DNA of 64,000 nt, taken from assembly GCF_024054565.1 (NCBI RefSeq), contig NZ_JAMXLR010000015.1:62001-126000 (forward strand), given 5' to 3'. Source of the DNA: Aeoliella straminimaris. GTDB lineage: Bacteria; Planctomycetota; Planctomycetia; Pirellulales; Lacipirellulaceae. The notes beneath the pieces were generated by a model. That model did not search any database and was not told the DNA's origin. It worked only from the letters and a program-made list of their open reading frames with translations. The number at the start of each line of letters is the position of its first letter. Position 1 is the stretch's first letter. Position numbers and translations under genes: made by a program. This document shows positions 43,112-52,052 of the stretch, in pieces.

Positions 43112-43816
43112 ATGCCGGACGACATTGAAAAACCAGCCGCATCCGCGGCGCTCGACGCAGCCATCCAGCGAAACGCCGAAGTGGTGAAACGCGGCCGCAA
43201 GCGGCGGTGGTTCCTCGAACGACTGGGGCTGACGCTGCCAGTTACCCAGCAGGATGTGCGGCAGGCGTTCTTCGAAAAGGCCAAGGAGGTGCACCCCGAC
43301 CATGGTGGCAACTCGAAGGATTTCATGGCGCTGCAAGAGGCGTTCGACGAAGCGCTGAACTTCGCCCAACGCAACGGCAAGCGACTACCCTGGATTGGCC
43401 TGCAGATGCCGTTGTACATCGCCCAGCGCGAGATCCTGCGACTGGTCGAATTGTGGGGCGGGCGGGTCGAGGTGCAGCAAATGGATTGGCTGGAGGAGAC
43501 CATCGGCCAAGACTTCACGGCCATTGCCGATCGCCTGGTGGAGATCGACCTGTCGGGATGCCAAGTGGGCGATGCAGAGCTGCTGGCCCTGGCCGAGCAG
43601 GCCGAAGGACTGAAGTTCCTTGAGGTATTGCGTCTGGCTCACACCCGAGTCGGCGACGCTGGCGTACTGAAGGTCACCGCGACCAGCAACCTGCGATACC
43701 TCGATCTGCGAGGCACGGCCGTCAGCGGCACGTTGCGAAAACAACTCGCCCGCCTGCCCCAGATGAATCGCGTGGAGGGCGCCGGTGGCTGGTTCGACTG
43801 GCTGCCCTGGCGGTGA
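43112..43816 (+). CDS. J-domain protein with leucine-rich repeats
   Basis: 234 residues. The N-terminal half has the J-domain core: LGLTLPVTQQDVRQAFFEKA, then KEVHPDHGG with the HPD triad (61-63) that stimulates DnaK. The middle is a short helical part (LVELWGGRVEVQQM). The C-terminal half has LRR-like units: LVEIDLSGCQVGDAELLALA, FLEVLRLAHTRVGDAGVLKV, LRYLDLRGTAVSGTLRKQLA. A J domain with LRRs is unusual; it could bring DnaK to a partner bound by the LRR part. Inference only. Confidence 0.8.
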   Translation: MPDDIEKPAASAALDAAIQRNAEVVKRGRKRRWFLERLGLTLPVTQQDVRQAFFEKAKEVHPDHGGNSKDFMALQEAFDEALNFAQRNGKRLPWIGLQMPLYIAQREILRLVELWGGRVEVQQMDWLEETIGQDFTAIADRLVEIDLSGCQVGDAELLALAEQAEGLKFLEVLRLAHTRVGDAGVLKVTATSNLRYLDLRGTAVSGTLRKQLARLPQMNRVEGAGGWFDWLPWR

Positions 43817-43830
43817 GCCGTGCGGGCTGA

Positions 43831-45606
43831 TTACCGCACCAATGCGGCATGTCGCGGCGAGGCACCCTGCTTCTGTGCGTTGGCCTTCTCTTCCGGTTCG
43901 GGCCAGTAGGGCGTAAGCGGCAACACCCCGGCCCGCGTTGCCCAGGCGTTCCACGCGCCGCTCAGTTCGGTGACCTTTCCGGCCTGCTCCTCGGCCAGAT
44001 CGTGCAACTCGCTGCGATCGTTGGCAAGGTTGTACAATTGCCAACGCCCCTTCGCGCCGCGGGCGACGAGTTTCCAGTCGCCATCGCGAACGGCGCGATT
44101 CCCCTCGTGTTCCCAAAAGATGGGCGCCTTGCGATCGAGCGGCTCGCCCGCAAAGGCCGGCACCAGGCTAGTTCCCTCGGCCGGCTGTATCTCTACGTCC
44201 CCGTCGTGAAACTTGGTCGGATACTCGGCCTTACCGACCTCAACCAAGGTGGCCATGATGTCGATTAGGTGACCAGGCTGGGTTTCGAGTTCGCCGTGTC
44301 GCTTAATGCCTTGCGGCCAATGAGCAATCAGCGGCGTGGCAATACCCCCTTCATGAACATAGTGCTTAAACAGCCGGAAGGGCGTATTCGAAGCGTTGGC
44401 CCACTCGCGGCCAACCTCCATGTAAGTATTCGGGGGGCCGGGCACGACACCCCTTCCCCACTGCACAGGCTGCCCTGCCCGGGTGTATTGCGGAACCACC
44501 TTCAACTGCAAGGCGTCGTCGGCCATGGCCTCGACGGGCTCCATATCCTCGCGCAAACGCCGTGCTTTGTTGCTACGGCCTTCCTCCTGGCAAGCACCGT
44601 TGTCCTGCAGGTAAAGGATCAGCGTGTTGTCGAACTGGCCGGTGTCGCGGAGCGTCTGCACGACGCGACCAATGCCTTGATCCATCGAATCGATCATCGC
44701 GGCGTAGACTTCCATGCGGTCGGACTGCCACTGCTTGCGGTCTGCGTCGGTCCAGTCCTTCACGTTGGGCGCCAGCGCCACGTCGTCGGCCAGCAGGCCG
44801 AGTTCCTTGATTCGGGCCAGGCGCGTCTCGCGAAGCTTGTCCCAACCTTCGTCGTACTTGCCTTCGTACTTGGCGATGTCGGCCGGTTTGGCGTGCAGCG
44901 GCCAGTGGGCCGCCGTATAAGACAGGTACATGAAGAACGGCTTCTCGCCCTGCTGGTGCTCGCGAATCATCTGCGAGGCGTTGTCGCTCAGTGCGTCGGT
45001 ATAATAGAAGCTGTCGGGGTGATCGGGCGCGATCAGTTGGTTGTCGCGGACCAAGGTGCCCGGATCAAAGTAACTTCCGGCTCCCGCAATCGTGCCATAG
45101 AAGCGATCGAAGCCACGCGACAGGGGCCAGTTGTGCTGTGGAATCTCATTCTCATCCACCTGCGCCTGTGTCGGCGCGGGCGTGACGTGCCACTTGCCCA
45201 CCATGTAGGTGCTGTACCCAGCGGTCTTCAATACCTCGGCCATGGTCACGCAGCGGCGGTTCAGGTCGCCGGAGTAGCCTTCGGGGCCGGAGTAGCTGGT
45301 CATCCACCCCATGCCGGCCTGGTGCGGGTAGAGCCCCGTGAGCAAGCTGGCCCTGGTGGGGCAGCACCGCCCGGAGTTGTAGAACTGGGTGAACCGCAAC
45401 CCGCCGTCGGCCAGCCGGTTGAGGTTTGGCGTGTTGATCTCGCCGCCGTAGCAGCCGATGTCGGAAAAGCCTATGTCGTCCGACAAGATGACAATGACAT
45501 TAGGTCGCTCGTCTGCCGCCAGCAGCGGCGACGCACTGCCCAGCAGCCCAGCGAGCGCTCCCAACAGCAGCGCAGCTGCCCCGTTGTGACGGCGCAATGG
45601 AATCAT
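43831..45606 (-). CDS. Arylsulfatase-type sulfatase
   Basis: 591 residues from ATG 45606 with a signal peptide (about 1-31). Start of the mature part: ERPNVIVILSDDIGFSDIGC holds the first two metal-binding Asp. The active-site signature is C-C-P-T-R-A-S-L-L-T-G, with the first Cys (Cys81) the formylglycine residue. MVGKWHVTP and FFMYLSYTAAHWPLHAKP follow. It should be a Cys-type sulfatase needing an FGE enzyme. The likely substrates are sulfated sugars of algal polymers, as usual in marine planctomycetes, but nothing here identifies which. It is a single gene. Confidence 0.94.
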   Translation of the reverse strand: MIPLRRHNGAAALLLGALAGLLGSASPLLAADERPNVIVILSDDIGFSDIGCYGGEINTPNLNRLADGGLRFTQFYNSGRCCPTRASLLTGLYPHQAGMGWMTSYSGPEGYSGDLNRRCVTMAEVLKTAGYSTYMVGKWHVTPAPTQAQVDENEIPQHNWPLSRGFDRFYGTIAGAGSYFDPGTLVRDNQLIAPDHPDSFYYTDALSDNASQMIREHQQGEKPFFMYLSYTAAHWPLHAKPADIAKYEGKYDEGWDKLRETRLARIKELGLLADDVALAPNVKDWTDADRKQWQSDRMEVYAAMIDSMDQGIGRVVQTLRDTGQFDNTLILYLQDNGACQEEGRSNKARRLREDMEPVEAMADDALQLKVVPQYTRAGQPVQWGRGVVPGPPNTYMEVGREWANASNTPFRLFKHYVHEGGIATPLIAHWPQGIKRHGELETQPGHLIDIMATLVEVGKAEYPTKFHDGDVEIQPAEGTSLVPAFAGEPLDRKAPIFWEHEGNRAVRDGDWKLVARGAKGRWQLYNLANDRSELHDLAEEQAGKVTELSGAWNAWATRAGVLPLTPYWPEPEEKANAQKQGASPRHAALVR

Positions 45607-46093
45607 GACTGGTTCCCTGAATGTGTCTCTTGTGTTGTTCCGTAGCGATAAGATGAGGCGACTAGCCGAGTGAGGGCATCTGGGCCGACCTCCGTGTGCC
45701 GATTGTACCACGGCGCAAGGCGGCCCCCCACCACCCCTGGCGGACGCTCAGCTGCCAGCTGGTGTCCAGCACGCGATCTGATCGGGGACCGGTCTCCAGG
45801 ACTTGTACGTTCGCCAAGCCGCAAGGTTCCGCGAAACTGACCACGAGCCGAGGTTTTTGGGACGATTTCTGCCGCATTTTGCGACTTTGCCAGTAACACC
45901 GGCAAGTTTGCCTGTAGTAGGGGTTAGGGACCCCGCCAGCACAGAATCCCTCCAATCGTTACCCCGGGCGATGGGGTTATCCACTAGGACGTTCGTCGCA
46001 AACGGGGTAATATCAAAGACTTCGGGCACTTCGGGGAGGAGTGGCGGACGCCCGACCCGCTGTCCCGCAATTTCCAGCTCATTCGAATGGTCG
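45607..46093. other. Intergenic stretch between divergent genes
   Basis: About 490 bp. It must hold the promoters of the sulfatase gene and the MMPL gene. GGGGTTAGGGACCCC (around 45919-45933) is a short palindrome. The MMPL frame stays open upstream to 45803, but the residues there look random, so I placed the start at 46094. Confidence 0.45.
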
Positions 46094-48940
46094 ATGTTTG
46101 CAATTCTTGGCAATTGGGTAAACCGCTACTGGCTGGCAATCCTCCTGTTCTGGGGAGCGCTAGCGATAGTGCTGAAGCTAGTGGCGCCCAGCTGGGACCA
46201 GGTGGCCCTGGATGGCGACTTTGACTACCTGCCCAGTAATTCTACCAGCCGACGTGGCATCGCCCTCTTGCATGAGGCATTTCCCGACGAGCAGGCCAAG
46301 AGCCAGATCGTGCTGGTGTTCGCCCGCCCCGACAAGCCTCTCTCGAAACTCGACCGCCAGTTCGCCATCGACGTAGCAGGGCAGTTGTCGCAGTTGGGCC
46401 AGGAGTCGTTCAACGTACTCGACAACATCCGCAGTCGGCTGGGCCAAGAGCACAGCATTCCCCCCGACAAGGTGCGCTTGAACACGATGCTCGTGGCGCC
46501 GCCCGCTCCCGAAGAGACGGAGAACGAAGACTCAGCCGTCGCGGACGACAAACAGGCTCCCTCACTTGGTCTCACTCAGCAGCAGGCCGATAAGCTGATC
46601 GAAGCTGTCTGTGACGAGCACAATCTACCGGTCCCCGATCCGGCTACGGCGCCCATCGTCTCGGTAGGCGACCTGGTGGCCTATGTCACCGATGACTTTC
46701 CCTGGGCAGACGACAATACGCGGGTGTGGACCGAGCTTACCCCCGTAGTGGGCCAGATGCTCAAGAACGCCGGTCGAGGAAAGCCGTCCCCGGGCGACGC
46801 TTCGAACGACGGAAGGAACCTCGACGATCACGCTGTGATGGTGGTCGGGCGTCTTACGACCGACATGATGGCCACCGAAAACGTGTGGATCCTGCAGGCA
46901 GTCAAGCGCCTGGTGGAAGAAGCCCGCACTTCGCCCGACAAGCCAGAAGGGCTAGCGGTGGGGCTCAGCGGTTCGGGCATGATTGGTGGCGATATGCAGC
47001 TATCGATCGGCGAGAGCCTCAAGAGCACGGAGTTGACCACCATCGTGCTGGTACTGCTGTGCCTGCTGATGATCTACCGCTCGCCTCTGTTGGTGCTGAT
47101 ACCGATGGCCACGATCGGCGTGAGCTTGAGCGTGGCAAGCGACGTCGTGGCGCTGATGGCGCAGTACTTGGGGCCTGGCGACCTGACGATTGCCGGCTTG
47201 AGCAGCGACTTCAAGATCTTCACCACCACGAAGATCTTTGTTGTGGTAATTCTGTTCGGCGCCGGTACCGACTTCTGCCTGTTCCTGATCGCGCGATTCA
47301 AGGAGGAACTCGGGCTGGGTGTCGAGTTATCCAAGGCTTCTGGCACTGCGCTCACGCATGTGGGCGACGCCCTGGCCGCCAGCGCGTTCACCACGATTCT
47401 GGGCTTGGCCACGATGTTCTTCGCCTCGTACGGCAAGTTCGTGTACTCGGGGCCGGTCATCGCGATTTGCCTGTTCATAGCTCTGCTAGCATGCATCACG
47501 TTCGCTCCAGCTCTATTGCGGGCGTTCGGCAAGGTGGTGTTCTGGCCCTTTGGCATCAAGCACCTCACTCCGCCCGAAGAGTCGAATCTGTCGTTCGACG
47601 AACAGATGAAGCGGATTTCGCCTATTTGGGACTGGGTCGCCCGCCAGGTGATTCGCTGGCCTGGTTTGATACTGTGGCTGTCGTTCGGCATTGCAGCTCC
47701 GTTCATGTTCAACGGCCTGAGTGTCCAGAAGACGCACGACTTTATGAACGAACTGGCCGAAGACCGCGCCAGCAAACTGGGCACCGAGTTGATTCGCGAC
47801 TACTTCCCCCCGGGCGAATCCGCCCCCATGTCCGTGGTGGCAAAGCTGCCCAGCGGCAACTTGAACGACGATAGCGACTACTCGATCGCTTACTTGAACA
47901 CACTGCTTTACAACTTGCCGGGCGTGGTCGACGTTCGCAGCCTCTATAAACCAATTGGTGGGGATCCAACCAGCGGCAAGAACATTGGCGCCGCCACCCT
48001 GGCGGGCAGTCCTTTGGCCAAGACCGCATTCGTCTCGGAGACTGGCAAGTACGCTGGCAAGGTCACCCAGCTTCACTTGGTGCTGGATAAGGACCCTTTC
48101 TCACGCGAAGCCCGGGCGATCGTCAACGAGATTGAAAAGCGGCTCGAAATGGTGAGCAAAGGGGAAGAGTTCCCCGCCGAGAAACCGGAGTGGTTCGCTG
48201 GCACTCAGGACAACTGGGACGTCATGCGCGAAGGTATTTCCAAGTGGAAAGGAGCCACGTTCGAGTTCATTGGCACCACGCCGGGAATGCGCGACCTGGA
48301 ACGGGTCACTACCGCCGACGAGACCACCATCAAGGTACTAGTCGTGCTGGCAGTGCTAGCGGTGATCATTGTGATCCTGCGCCGTCCGCTGGTTTGCTTG
48401 TATCTGATCGTCACGGTGCTGCTGTCGTACTTCGCAACCATCGGAATGACGGACTTCTTCTTCCGCTGGTATTACGGTGATACTTTCGACGGACTCGACT
48501 GGAAGGTGCCAATCTTCCTGTTCGTGATCCTGATCGCCGTGGGCCAGGACTACAACATCTATCTCACCACCCGCGTGTTCGAGGAGCAGTCTCGACTGGG
48601 CCCGCGTCGCGGCTTGCGACGGGCTATGGTGCAAACCGGTGGCATCATTACCAGCTGTGGCATCATCATGGCGGGTACGTTCATCGCGATGGCTTCGGGT
48701 ACGCTGCGGGGCATGATCGAAATCGGATTCGCCCTGGCCCTGGGCGTCCTGCTCGACACCTTCTTTGTGCGAACGGTCGTCGTGCCTTGTTTCTTCGCCT
48801 TGATGGCGGGTAAGGAAGATGAACCGGGGGAGCCGCAGGGGGTAAACAACGAGGGTAAGGCCCTTGGCGAAGATGCGGCACACCGGGGTAGTTCGCCGCA
48901 TCACTCTGGCAGCTCTCAAGTTACGGAAACTGCTAGCTAG
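46094..48940 (+). CDS. MMPL/RND-family membrane transporter
   Basis: 948 residues from ATG 46094. Layout: one membrane segment (WLAILLFWGALAIVLKL), a large periplasmic part, a bundle of five segments (with STELTTIVLVLLCLLMIYRS and FGAGTDFCLFLIARFKEELG), then a second periplasmic part and a second bundle (VAVGQDYNIYLTTRVFEEQS-like stretch and a late ALGVLLDTFFVRTVVVPCFF). The GTD and GQD motifs are typical of MMPL proteins that export lipids or other hydrophobic cargo using the proton gradient. Cargo unknown. No partner adaptor or outer-membrane gene is close by. Confidence 0.92.
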   Translation: MFAILGNWVNRYWLAILLFWGALAIVLKLVAPSWDQVALDGDFDYLPSNSTSRRGIALLHEAFPDEQAKSQIVLVFARPDKPLSKLDRQFAIDVAGQLSQLGQESFNVLDNIRSRLGQEHSIPPDKVRLNTMLVAPPAPEETENEDSAVADDKQAPSLGLTQQQADKLIEAVCDEHNLPVPDPATAPIVSVGDLVAYVTDDFPWADDNTRVWTELTPVVGQMLKNAGRGKPSPGDASNDGRNLDDHAVMVVGRLTTDMMATENVWILQAVKRLVEEARTSPDKPEGLAVGLSGSGMIGGDMQLSIGESLKSTELTTIVLVLLCLLMIYRSPLLVLIPMATIGVSLSVASDVVALMAQYLGPGDLTIAGLSSDFKIFTTTKIFVVVILFGAGTDFCLFLIARFKEELGLGVELSKASGTALTHVGDALAASAFTTILGLATMFFASYGKFVYSGPVIAICLFIALLACITFAPALLRAFGKVVFWPFGIKHLTPPEESNLSFDEQMKRISPIWDWVARQVIRWPGLILWLSFGIAAPFMFNGLSVQKTHDFMNELAEDRASKLGTELIRDYFPPGESAPMSVVAKLPSGNLNDDSDYSIAYLNTLLYNLPGVVDVRSLYKPIGGDPTSGKNIGAATLAGSPLAKTAFVSETGKYAGKVTQLHLVLDKDPFSREARAIVNEIEKRLEMVSKGEEFPAEKPEWFAGTQDNWDVMREGISKWKGATFEFIGTTPGMRDLERVTTADETTIKVLVVLAVLAVIIVILRRPLVCLYLIVTVLLSYFATIGMTDFFFRWYYGDTFDGLDWKVPIFLFVILIAVGQDYNIYLTTRVFEEQSRLGPRRGLRRAMVQTGGIITSCGIIMAGTFIAMASGTLRGMIEIGFALALGVLLDTFFVRTVVVPCFFALMAGKEDEPGEPQGVNNEGKALGEDAAHRGSSPHHSGSSQVTETAS

Positions 48941-49154
48941 CCAAATTCGCCTCTATTGGCGTTCGTGGTCTCAGAAGTCGGGTTTCCGCGGACCCTTGAT
49001 GAATTTTTGGCTTTTTCCTTGCGCCATAATTGACGAATTGCGAGCCAGCCGACAGACTAGGTGTGGAGCGACTGAAGTGTGCTCCATCACAAGCCATCCA
49101 GCTGTTCGCACACCCGCACTGATCCAACATCACAAGATTCCGCGAATGGCAACG

Positions 49155-49189
49155 CCGGAGGAGCCCTAACGGGTTCCTCCGGTTTTTTT
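49155..49189 (+). terminator. Strong intrinsic terminator
   Basis: A 12-bp stem CCGGAGGAGCCC with GGGTTCCTCCGG (one G-U pair), loop TAAC, then seven T. It lies 215 bp after the MMPL stop in a stretch with no gene, so the transcript has a long 3' part or a small RNA ends here. Confidence 0.88.
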
Positions 49190-49209
49190 ATGCGCTACCG
49201 GTGCGACCG

Positions 49210-50859
49210 TTACGCATCGCTGGCGGCGACCACCTGTTGGTACGTGGTGTATCCACCACTCAGGTTGCGCGCCTGATAGCCTGCGAGCAAGAGAATCCTG
49301 GTTGCCATGTAGCCCCGCTGGCCCACCTTGCAGTAAGCAACGACTGGCTTACCTTGCGGTAGCGAATCCAGCTTGTCGCGCAGTTCATCGAGCGGAACGT
49401 TCACGCTGCCCGGAATCGCTCCTGCAGCGTACTCTTCGGGCGTGCGTACATCCAGCAACACCGCGTCCTCGAACTCTCCATCGATGAGATCCTTCGAGTG
49501 CGCCACTGGTTGGTCGCCACGCAGGACGCCCGCAGCAATGAAGCCGGCCATGTTGATGGGATCCTTGGCCGAACCAAACTGCGGGGCGTAGGCCAGTTCC
49601 GATTCTTCCAGGTCGAACACTGACATGCCCGCCTGCAGCGCCATGGATAGCACGTCGACACGTTTATCGATGCCGTGCTTGCCAACCACTTGCCCCCCCA
49701 GCAGCTTGCCGGTCTCCGGATCGAACAACACCTTTACCGCCATCGACGTGGCTCCGGGATAGTAGCCAGCGTGGTCGCCCGGGTGCAGGTAGACCTTTTC
49801 GTATTCCAGGCCGAGTCGTTGACATGCTTTTTCACTCAAGCCAGTCATCGCGGCACCGTGATCCCATAGGCCGACGATCGCCGTGCCTTGAGTGCCGCGA
49901 TACTCCAGGTCGCGCCCAAAGATGTGATCAGCGGCGATGCGTCCTTGACGATTCGCAGGCCCGGCCAACGGAATCTGCACTGGCGTACCACTCACCACAT
50001 CCGTTACTTCGATGGCGTCGCCCACGGCGTAGATGTCGGGATCACTGGTTTGTTGCTGGCGATTCACCTGAATACCGCCGCGCTGGGCGACCTTCAGATC
50101 CGCGTCGGCTGCCAACGTGCTCTCAGGGCGGACACCGATAGCCAGCACAACGAAGTCGGCCGCCAGCGTCTTGCCACTGTTCATTACCACCTGCAGCCCA
50201 TTGTCCTTTGGGCGAAATTCCGTGGCCGAATCGCCCAGGTACAGGTCGACGCCGCGGTCGCGGAGCAATTGCTCGAGCGGCGCCACCATCTCGGCGTCCC
50301 AGGGAGGCAATATCTGGGGGCTGAGTTCTACCAGCGACGTTTGCAGGCCGCGATGCACCAGGTTCTCGGCCATCTCGATGCCGATGAATCCAGCGCCAAT
50401 CACAACCGCTCGCTGGGCCCCCTTGGTCGCGGCGGCCAGACGGTCGGCGTCCTCCAGATTCCTTAGCGTGTAGATGCCAGGCGACTCGATGCCAGGAATC
50501 GGCGGCCTGAACGGTGCCGCGCCGGGCGCCAGGATCAGCTTGTCGTAGCTCTCCGTGTACTGCTCGCCCGTCTCGAGCCGTCGGATCACTATTTGCTTGT
50601 TAGCTCGATCAATCGACTCGACCGATTCCCGCACGCGGACATCTAACTGGTAACGTTGACGCAGCCGCTCGATGGGACTCACCAGCAACTTGTTGCGCGA
50701 CTCGATGGTACCGCCTATGTAATAGGGCATTCCACAGTTGGCGAACGACGGGTAACTGCCTCGCTCGACCATAATTATTTCGGCTTCTTCCGACAGCCTT
50801 CGTGCACGGGCGGCCGCACTTGCGCCGCCTGCCACGCCACCAACAATGACGATCTTCAT
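49210..50859 (-). CDS. CoA-disulfide-reductase-like flavoprotein with rhodanese domain
   Basis: 549 residues from ATG 50859 (a GTG three codons earlier is possible). FAD site MKIVIVGGVAGGASAAARAR; active-site Cys42 in PSFANCGMPYYIGG as in CoA-disulfide reductases; NAD(P) site AVVIGAGFIGIEMAENL; C-terminal dimer part; then a rhodanese domain with Cys510 in VAYCKVGQRGYM. Such fusions reduce CoA-disulfide, CoA-persulfide or polysulfide with NAD(P)H. It closes the three-gene sulfur module below. No operator candidate lies in the 56 bp before it, so it is cotranscribed with the rhodanese gene. Confidence 0.93.
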   Translation of the reverse strand: MKIVIVGGVAGGASAAARARRLSEEAEIIMVERGSYPSFANCGMPYYIGGTIESRNKLLVSPIERLRQRYQLDVRVRESVESIDRANKQIVIRRLETGEQYTESYDKLILAPGAAPFRPPIPGIESPGIYTLRNLEDADRLAAATKGAQRAVVIGAGFIGIEMAENLVHRGLQTSLVELSPQILPPWDAEMVAPLEQLLRDRGVDLYLGDSATEFRPKDNGLQVVMNSGKTLAADFVVLAIGVRPESTLAADADLKVAQRGGIQVNRQQQTSDPDIYAVGDAIEVTDVVSGTPVQIPLAGPANRQGRIAADHIFGRDLEYRGTQGTAIVGLWDHGAAMTGLSEKACQRLGLEYEKVYLHPGDHAGYYPGATSMAVKVLFDPETGKLLGGQVVGKHGIDKRVDVLSMALQAGMSVFDLEESELAYAPQFGSAKDPINMAGFIAAGVLRGDQPVAHSKDLIDGEFEDAVLLDVRTPEEYAAGAIPGSVNVPLDELRDKLDSLPQGKPVVAYCKVGQRGYMATRILLLAGYQARNLSGGYTTYQQVVAASDA

Positions 50860-50915
50860 GACGTTCACTCACTTGGAGCTTGGATGGTGATATTCGCGAA
50901 ACACCAGAGGACCGG

Positions 50916-51473
50916 CTAGGCAGCCTTGGCGGCCTTGGTACTGCAGGAACCGTCGCCGCACGCCTGGTTCCATGGCATGCGGGCCAGCAGCATGCCCATG
51001 CCGCACGTGTCGGTCACGCCGGCGAACACGAGTCCCGCCCCCACGAACGCCGACAGCGCCAGGAACGCAGGATGGACGAAGTATAACCCAATCCCCAGCA
51101 GCACCAGCGAACCAGCCGCGATACGAACCTGCCGTTCGAGCGACATGGTCTTCTTGCCGTGCACGAGTGGCAGACCGGCCTGCTCGCAGGCGGTGGTGCC
51201 ACCTTCGACGTTCACGACGTTCTCCAAGCCCGCCGCAGTCAGCTGATCACACGCCTGCGAGCCGCGGCCACCTTTCTGGCAGATGATGTACAGTGGCTTC
51301 CCCTCGACCGGCTGCGGCACCGAGTCGGGCGACACCTGGTCGAGCGGCACGTTCACCGCACCGCGTACATGGGTGCTCTGAAACTCGGCCGGTGTTCGGA
51401 CATCGACCAGTTTGAAGTTTCCCCCATCTACAACACTCTTGAATTCGTTAGGACTAATCGTTTGAGCAGCCAT
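50916..51473 (-). CDS. Rhodanese with membrane tail (DUF2892, YgaP-like)
   Basis: 185 residues from ATG 51473 (GAGAGG 9 bp before). An N-terminal rhodanese domain has the catalytic Cys65 in YIICQKGGRGSQA and the entry motif DVRTPAEFQSTHVRGAVNVP. The C-terminus has two membrane segments (IAAGSLVLLGIGLYFVHPAF and FVGAGLVFAGVTDTCGMGML) typical of DUF2892/YgaP. It would take a sulfur atom from thiosulfate or a persulfide at the membrane. An operator candidate is directly upstream (51502-51519). Followed after 56 bp by the flavoprotein gene. Confidence 0.92.
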   Translation of the reverse strand: MAAQTISPNEFKSVVDGGNFKLVDVRTPAEFQSTHVRGAVNVPLDQVSPDSVPQPVEGKPLYIICQKGGRGSQACDQLTAAGLENVVNVEGGTTACEQAGLPLVHGKKTMSLERQVRIAAGSLVLLGIGLYFVHPAFLALSAFVGAGLVFAGVTDTCGMGMLLARMPWNQACGDGSCSTKAAKAA

Positions 51474-51501
51474 AATTAACACCTCTCGTATTGGTTATCA
51501 C

Positions 51502-51519
51502 ATCGCGACATTACGATAT
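51502..51519. promoter_or_regulatory. Operator candidate, upstream of rhodanese gene
   Basis: ATCG-CGACATTA-CGATAT, an inverted ATCG/CGAT with 8 bases between. It matches the site before the arsR-type gene (51881-51898, read on the other strand) in ATCG, GACATT and CGATAT. It lies 29-46 bp upstream of the start codon, a place where a repressor would block RNA polymerase. Confidence 0.7.
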
Positions 51520-51546
51520 TATTGAGAAAAAAAACTCCCACTAGAA

Positions 51547-51858
51547 TTACTTGGTTCCAAAGCGTGTTTCAATACATTGCATAATCGATTCCAAGTGAGG
51601 CTCACCCACGCGATAGTACCGCCGGCGACCTTCTTTTTCGCTGGTCAACAGTCCACAACGCTGCATCAGCCTCAGGTGCTCCGAAGCCATATGACTGGGC
51701 ACGTCGCACGCCTCGGCCAGTTCGCCCACGGTGTACTCCCCCTGCAGCAGCATCTGAACCATCCGCAAACGGTGCGGGTGCGCCAACGTCCGCAAGCACT
51801 CGGCAGCTTCGCCGAGGGACTCGAGATTCGTCATTCGCATTTTCTTGGTGGATGCCAT
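51547..51858 (-). CDS. ArsR-family repressor of sulfur genes
   Basis: 103 residues, winged-helix ArsR type: AECLRTLAHPHRLRMVQMLL, GEYTVGELAEACDVPSHMAS, EHLRLMQRCGLLTSEKEGRR, YYRVGEPHLESIM. Four cysteines (Cys21, Cys50, Cys68, Cys95). The metal sites of classical SmtB/ArsR proteins are not evident. Some ArsR proteins (BigR, SqrR) sense persulfide by a Cys pair; Cys50 and Cys95 could do so here, but their positions differ from those proteins. It leads a - strand operon with a rhodanese and a CoA-disulfide-reductase-like protein, so it probably senses reactive sulfur. Confidence 0.9.
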   Translation of the reverse strand: MASTKKMRMTNLESLGEAAECLRTLAHPHRLRMVQMLLQGEYTVGELAEACDVPSHMASEHLRLMQRCGLLTSEKEGRRRYYRVGEPHLESIMQCIETRFGTK

Positions 51859-51878
51859 GGTTTTGCCTCTATTTCAAT

Positions 51879-51898
51879 ATATCGGAATGTCTCGATAT
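51879..51898. promoter_or_regulatory. Operator candidate, upstream of arsR-type gene
   Basis: ATATCG-GAATGTCT-CGATAT: a perfect 6+6 inverted repeat. Read on the - strand it carries GACATT in the same place as the second site at 51502. It lies 21-40 bp upstream of the repressor start codon, consistent with autoregulation. Confidence 0.72.
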
Positions 51899-52052
51899 GT
51901 CAATTAATAATTCTGACCACTTTTTGACCGCGCTCTGCCGCCTGCCATACCAACCTGGCAGATTGCCCCGGTGCGGCGTGGCCGACTATATTGGCCCAAC
52001 TGGGGGGCAATCGCAAACAATTGACCAGTCCATCTGACTCTCCAAGTACTCA

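Noticed and set aside
44269..45645. A 458-codon ORF on the + strand
   Set aside because: Antisense shadow of the sulfatase, whose active-site motif is clear.
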